Shown: piece by piece, positions 59,545 through 64,000 of the stretch
Numbering within the stretch: position 1 is the stretch's first letter
Layout of the letters: each line of letters starts with the position of its first letter
NCBI RefSeq assembly: GCF_008831285.2
Contig: NC_045138.2
Location: 42,773,115 to 42,837,114, forward strand
DNA from: Nymphaea colorata
Lineage: Eukaryota > Streptophyta > Magnoliopsida > Nymphaeales > Nymphaeaceae
Length of the DNA: 64,000 nucleotides
Reading direction: 5' to 3'
Made by a program: the position numbers and the translations under genes
Notes under the pieces: generated by a model
Databases searched by the model: none
What the model saw: only the letters and a program-made list of their open reading frames with translations
Told to the model about the DNA's origin: nothing

Positions 59545-60154
59545 CAGTGGGAAAGCTAAGTCAATTTATGGAAAAACCCAGGAAAGTTCATTGAGATGCT
59601 GCCTTGATGGTGGTTAAATATCTGAAATCGTCTCTTGGCAAAGGCCTTTTGTTCACAAAAAGCAAGACTCTGGAAGTGGAAGCCTATAGTGATGCTGACT
59701 ATGCTGGCTCAGTCGAAGACAGGAAGTCTACCACAGGATTTTGTGTATTTGTGGGAGGCAACCTCATATCATGGAGAAGCAAAAAACAAGGTGTGGTGTC
59801 AAGATCTAGTGCAGAATCCGAATATAGAGCTATGGCTCAAACTACAGCAGAAATGACTTGGGCAAGATCCATGCTATCTAGCCTAAGTGTGTCGATTCCA
59901 CTTCCTATGAAGATGTATTGTGACAATTGAGCAGCCACATACATTGCAAACAATCCAGTTTTCCACGAGAGAACCAAACATATTGAAGTTGACTGCCATT
60001 ACATTTTGGATCTCGTTCAAGCAGGAACCATTGCCACTATTCCTGTTCCTTCAGAAGATCAAGCTGTGGATGTCTTCACCAAAGCTCTCCCTATTGGTGA
60101 TTTCTCTAAATGTTGTGGCAAGCTGAGTATGTTTAATATGCATGCTCTAGCTTG
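59545..60154 (+). pseudogene. Copia RNase H
   Basis: From about 59,604 the frame reads VVKYLKSSLGKGLLF, then VEAYSDADYAGSVEDRKSTT (catalytic D), GFCVFVGGNLISWRSKKQ, SRSSAESEYRAMAQTTAE (E and following), then MKMYCDN with a stop at 59,928, then [26 protein letters not shown] and a natural stop at 60,152-60,154. These are the copia RNase H motifs, which remove template RNA during reverse transcription. Only one internal stop is present. Confidence 0.9.
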
Positions 60155-60162
60155 AGAGGGAG
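60150..60162 (+). other. Polypurine tract of copia element
   Basis: GCTTGAGAGGGAG abuts the 3' LTR start TGTTGAAATT. Confidence 0.85.
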
Positions 60163-60393
60163 TGTTGAAATTAGAGGAGTTTATGTTTGTAGGTGGTTCT
60201 TTGTAATATTAAAGAGTTATAAGATCTCTTTAATATTTTCTTTATTTTAGATTGATGTACTCTGTAAATCTCCTTTCTACCCTAATCTCTTTATAATAGA
60301 GATTAGGGTTAGTGAATAGATAATGTTTTCTCTCCCCAACTCTGACGTCTTCAATGCTTTCTCTCTCTCTCTCCATGTCTCAAGGCTGCAACA
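60163..60393 (+). repeat. Copia 3' LTR
   Basis: 231 bp. Matches the 5' LTR with about four substitutions in the first 170 bases, plus about 33 extra bases near the right end (CCCCAACTCTGACGTCTTC region, 60,335-60,355). Both hairpin stems are conserved exactly. The first (60,205-60,216 and 60,226-60,237) differs only in its loop. Confidence 0.95.
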
Positions 60394-61316
60394 AATAGAA
60401 ACTAGAAAGATGAACGAACACTCAGGAAAAAGTATAACCGAACATCTCTTTTTTACACAAAGTAAGAAATCTAAGAGCTTGCATCTTTTTGAAAGCACTG
60501 CTCAAAATCTGTAGCAAAAGAAATGTAGGCATGAAACCAGTAACTTACTTTATGAGGTTGATGATGCATGTTAAAAGCCTCGTCTTTCATGATTCATTTT
60601 TTTAGTCTTGGTGGCATACAATTATTAGTTGTTCGTAGTCAATGTCCAACGCTTCTTCAATATGGATGGGCTGTAAACATGCTTAAAAGAAGGCCAGGTG
60701 TCCTAGATGCAACGTGATGTAACTCGTTAAGACTTAAGATGAACTATAACCACAGTATGCAGCTAACAGTAAATGCCTAATGATATCATTTATATGTTTG
60801 TAGTGTTTCATAATTCAACTCCTGTCAATTCAAAACCACTTGTTGTAGGGTATGCAAGTGAAGAAAAACCCTGTTAGAATTTCATGTTGTGTGACAACCT
60901 CCATACGCTGCAGACAATCCTTCCTCTTTGCTGCAAAAGCTTATTTTAAGATGAGACCTACGAAGGCCTGACTTGCTACCAAATGTTGCAAGAAGTTTTA
61001 AGTAGTGTATGCACTAGACTGACGATGAGCACTTAACTATTTTTTATGATTTCGATTAATAGAAGAAAGAACCATGGGAAGGTCAAACTTAGTGAAAAAC
61101 ATGGACATACCATTCATAGATACAGTCCACAAAGCACATTATTTTCCAACAATCACCTATGGTTCTCATATGAAGCACTTGAGATACAGTGCAGAAGCTG
61201 CTCAACAATACCATGCTCTTTGAGGCCCAAAATGAAAGGCTGAAACAACTCGTCACTGACAGTGTACCTCTCTTTCCCAATAGTTATTTCCTGCAACATA
61301 AAATTTCCAGTGGGTA
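60394..61316. repeat. Duplicated segment, copy 2, right part
   Basis: Matches 45,693-46,615. It starts with the right target duplication AATAG. Homology ends at GTGGGTA. Confidence 0.9.
60471..61290 (-). pseudogene. Actin-related protein exons, copy 2
   Basis: Exon 61,290-61,111 reads EITIGKERYTVSDELFQP, then LGLKEHGIVEQLLHCISSAS, YENHR, a TGA stop, then LLENNVLCG. The next exon, 60,508-60,471, reads DFEQCFQKDASS followed by TAG. Copy 1 has a Ser-to-stop change where this copy reads Ser, and Arg (CGA) where this copy has TGA, so each copy has a private nonsense change. Both share the one-base loss after LCG, so the parent sequence was already broken. Confidence 0.75.
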
Positions 61317-62025
61317 TCACATTTTTTAAACGCGACGATATGTATTGTACAATTCGGGCCCGTACAAGAGTTTCCGTCCATTGATAGATGAGTTGAAGTT
61401 TACACCATTCTCACAGATACAATGTTTTTTCCAGAGAAATGATGTGAATGTTAAAAACATAATTTAACCTGTTTTTTCCCCATGTTTTTCGTTTCTCTTT
61501 TTGACGTTAATATCATCATGGATTGCACGTTAAATGCATTATTTTGTATTTTATTTTTATGTTTACTTAATTTTTAGAATATTTTTCATTTAAAAAAAAA
61601 TTATTCATATTTGCTCTCCCGAAAAGAACAACTTTACCACTGAGAAAATCCTCTACTGTTATAACTAGAAGAACAATACTCTTGACAATGGTTTACGCCT
61701 TTTGATGTGATAAGCTGAATCAGCTGCAAAGAGTGGTATATGCTAAGGGCTGGTAAACAAGCTGAAAAACGCAAAGATATAAGTGTTGCAGCTTGCCTGA
61801 TTGTGTTAGCTGTCTAAAGCTTGATCTTTGATATCCTGAGGTGAAAATGAGTTTGCAGTCAAGATGGGTAGAAAAACATAGTACAATTGAAAAATTGGAG
61901 CTAGAACTTTAGGTCTATTCAGTAGGCATTAGTTGTATCATGAAACCTGAAGTTTGAAAGAGTTATTATTCTGTCTACGTGATGTAAATACATACTTCGT
62001 AATTCATATTACTCCCTATCTGGGT
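61317..62025. other. AT-rich DNA, nothing recognised
   Basis: Begins with ATCACATTTTTTAAACGCGACG just past the duplicated segment and GAATTCGGGCCCGT-like sequence at 61,356-61,370. No product or element end recognised before the copia fragment. Confidence 0.35.
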
Positions 62026-62880
62026 GATGTAAATTATTTGTTCATAAAAAGGACTTCAAGAGGTATAGTTGTTATGGTGATATATGTGGACGATATTATT
62101 TTAGCTGGTGACAATGAACAAGAAATACAAGACACAAAGAAGTAATTACAACAGCACTTTGTTACTAAAGGTCTTGGCTCTCTATGTTACTTCTTGGGGA
62201 TAGAAGTGGCAAGAAGTAAAGAAGGTCTAGACCATTCTCAAAGAAAATATGTTCTTGATTTGCTACACAAAACAAGTATGACTAGAACTAAACCAGTTTC
62301 TATTCCTATGAATTCTCGCACTCATTTATATGATATATAAATGACAAATCTGAACCTGTTGATAGCAAATCATATCGGTCTCTCATTGAAAAGCTACTAT
62401 ATGTAACAATTACTAGACCTAATATATCCTTTGTTGTGGGAAAACTAAGCCAATTTAAGGATAAGCCAAGGAAATCCCATTGGGATGCAGCTATGTTATT
62501 ATTGAAATTTCTAAAAGACTCACCTGGAAAGGGTCTATTATTTAGAAGAAGCACCTCACTTCAGATAGAAGCTTATTCTGATGCAAATTATGCAGGCTCA
62601 ATTGATGACAGAAAGTCCACTACGGGATTCTGTATTTTTGTTGGTGGCAACTTAGTCTCTTGGAGAAGTAAAAAGCAAGTTGTTGTTGCTTGATCGAGTG
62701 CAGAGTCAATATCGAGCCATGGCCCAAACAGCCACTGAAATCACGTGGGTGAGAGGCATGCTAGAAGGTCTTCGAATTCAGGTAGAATTGCCTATAAAAA
62801 TGCAATGTGATAATAAAGTGGCTACTTCTATAGCAAATAATCCGGTCTTCCACGAATGAACCAAGCATATTGAAGTTGAT
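62026..62880 (+). pseudogene. Second copia fragment: RT end plus RNase H
   Basis: Reads DVNYLFIKRTSRGIVV, then IYVDDIILAGDNEQEIQDTK (YVDD at 62,083-62,094), CYFLGIEVARSKEG, QRKYVLDLLHKTSM, then KLSQFKDKPRKSHWDAAM, IEAYSDANYAGSIDDRKSTT and SWRSKKQ, and finally NNPVFHE near 62,850 and [10 protein letters not shown]. It is similar to, but clearly older than, the element at 55,062. Stops at about 62,143 and 62,692, and frameshifts at about 62,335-62,440, break it. It keeps the region between RT and RNase H that the first element lost. Confidence 0.85.
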
Positions 62881-64000
62881 TGTCATTTGACAATTTTCCC
62901 TTGTCTATCCCTCCTACTCATCTCAAGTCATGGCCTACTCTATAGCATTCTCCTTCTCCTACCCGGTTCTAAGACCCACCTTTGGTCTACTCTCGACAAC
63001 CCACTTCTGCTCATGGTCCCTCCATGTCATCTCCTCTAGAGGTAAGTCTCCTTGTCTCACCTAAGGATACTATGATTAAGCATGATTATTCTACAAGAAG
63101 CTCCACTTAGCGGTGGTGACTTGTCCATTTCCCTATGCAAGGGGACTAGACAGTGCACTATCCATCTCATCTCAAAGTTTATTAGTTGCCGCCATAGATA
63201 GAATTGGCAAAATATGCAGAAATTTATCTCAGCCTTGTCTACCATGTCCACTCTCAGATGTCATCAACAAGCTCTTCTTAATCCTAAATGGAAGCAAACG
63301 ATGCAAGTAGAGATGGATGTTTTACTTTCTCGAGGTACATGGGAATTGGTTTCTCCTTCATCTGATGCAGTTGGTTGGGTCTATAGACTCTATACTATCA
63401 AATATATCTCAGATGACTCGAATGAGAGATATAACTTATAAGGCTTGCTTGGTTAGCTAAAGTATATACTTAAACTTATGGTGTGCACTTTTTTGAGACC
63501 TTTGCTCATGTTGCACTATGGATGGAGTCCCTTTCAACTAGATGTTATTAATGTGTTTATTTATGGTGATTTGGCTAAGACCATTCACATGCAACAGCCA
63601 CCTATGCTTTGAATAGGAGAGTATGGAAAGGTTTACAGGTTGAAGAAAGCCAAATATGGGCTTAAGCAAGCCCAAGAAAATGGTTTTAAAAGCTATATGA
63701 AGTGTTGTTGGGTGTTGGTTTTTAGTGTTCCCCGTCTAACTAGTCATTCTTTACTAAGAAGATCGTGAAGGACATTATAGCAATGGTAGTATACTTGATG
63801 ATATCATTTTTACATGGGACTCTAAGGAGGAGATTGTTGAAACCTATATGTACTTGCACAAGTGCTTTGTCGCTAAGGATCTTGACCCACTCGGATATTT
63901 CTTGGGAATAGAGATAGCAAGGAGTAGGGAAAGCTAGTTGTGGGAATATCTTCTTGATTAGCTCAAGGAGACCGGGATGCTTGGCACCAAACTTGCAAAC
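62881..64000 (+). pseudogene. Third copia fragment: linker and RT, runs off window
   Basis: A Ser/Pro/Leu-rich linker (about 62,890-63,110) is followed by CHQQALLNPKWKQTMQVEMD (about 63,260), WELVSPSSDAVGWVYRL, then pieces of DVIN-FIYGDL (about 63,540), LKKAKYGLKQA, and KDLDPLGYFLGIEIARSRE (about 63,870-63,935). This is the start-to-middle of copia reverse transcriptase. It lies downstream of an RNase H end, the reverse of the normal order, so it comes from a different copy. Many stops and indels. Confidence 0.75.

Larger units (their letters stand above)
55062..60393 (+). mobile_element. Ty1/copia retrotransposon, structurally complete
   Basis: LTRs begin TGTTGAAATTAG and end GCAACA. AATAG flanks both sides (55,057-55,061 and 60,394-60,398). 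The homologous empty site survives at 45,693-45,697. Inside are a primer binding site, gag with zinc knuckle, protease, integrase, reverse transcriptase, RNase H in copia order, and a polypurine tract. The pol region keeps one frame for about 2 kb, broken only by stops, but a deletion with filler DNA lies between reverse transcriptase and RNase H. About four substitutions separate the first 170 aligned LTR bases, so the insertion is fairly young. Confidence 0.95.

Noticed and set aside
1-64000. CRISPR arrays, bacterial operons, tRNA and rRNA genes
   Set aside because: No regularly spaced repeats of CRISPR type, no cloverleaf with box A and B that I could read, and no rRNA-like sequence. The tandem repeats present are plant retrotransposon minisatellites.

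Overview
This window is nuclear DNA of a flowering plant, made mostly of decayed transposable elements with scattered remains of plant genes. The evidence is the mix of Ty3/gypsy and Ty1/copia LTR retrotransposons, hAT- and PIF/Harbinger-type DNA transposons, AT-rich intergenic DNA, GT-AG introns, and recognisable exons of eukaryotic genes (VPS51, an actin-related protein, an SH3-domain protein). I see no intact protein-coding gene, tRNA, rRNA or CRISPR array. The plant lineage cannot be told from the sequence alone.

Layout. 1-5.6 kb is low-information DNA with a microsatellite and a 40-bp tandem repeat. 5.59-6.07 kb is a short hAT-type element with an 8-bp target duplication. 6.2-6.8 kb is the 3' end of a copia element. 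6.9-16.5 kb holds minus-strand LTR material of a large gypsy family, with three LTR-start-like ends, a polypurine tract and two tandem-repeat blocks. 17.97-18.06 kb is a copia reverse-transcriptase scrap. 19.3-20.0 and 28.0-28.7 kb have an organelle-like look (unproven).

20.7-28.0 kb (minus) and 28.7-45.4 kb (plus) are two members of one gypsy family placed head to head. The plus copy has a 4.4-kb 5' LTR, a primer-binding-site-like sequence, a plant-mobile-domain ORF1, gag, aspartic protease, a G-patch-like segment and an integrase tail, but no reverse transcriptase or RNase H. A 2.8-kb PIF/Harbinger-like element with TAA target duplication sits inside it and carries an exon of a plant SH3-domain protein.

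45.4-46.6 kb and 54.7-61.3 kb are two copies of a 1.26-kb segment containing actin-related-protein exons. The second copy is split by a 5.3-kb copia element (55,062-60,393), and the first copy preserves the empty site. Between them, five C-terminal exons of VPS51 remain (48.8-52.1 kb), with the last exon inverted relative to the other four. 62.0-64.0 kb contains two more copia fragments in scrambled order, the second running off the window.

Nothing here acts as a working gene system. The interest is in genome dynamics: captured and duplicated exons, a dated insertion order, an inversion inside a pseudogene, filler DNA at a deletion, and stop codons that look like cytosine-deamination damage. 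I did not find a previously undescribed functional system.
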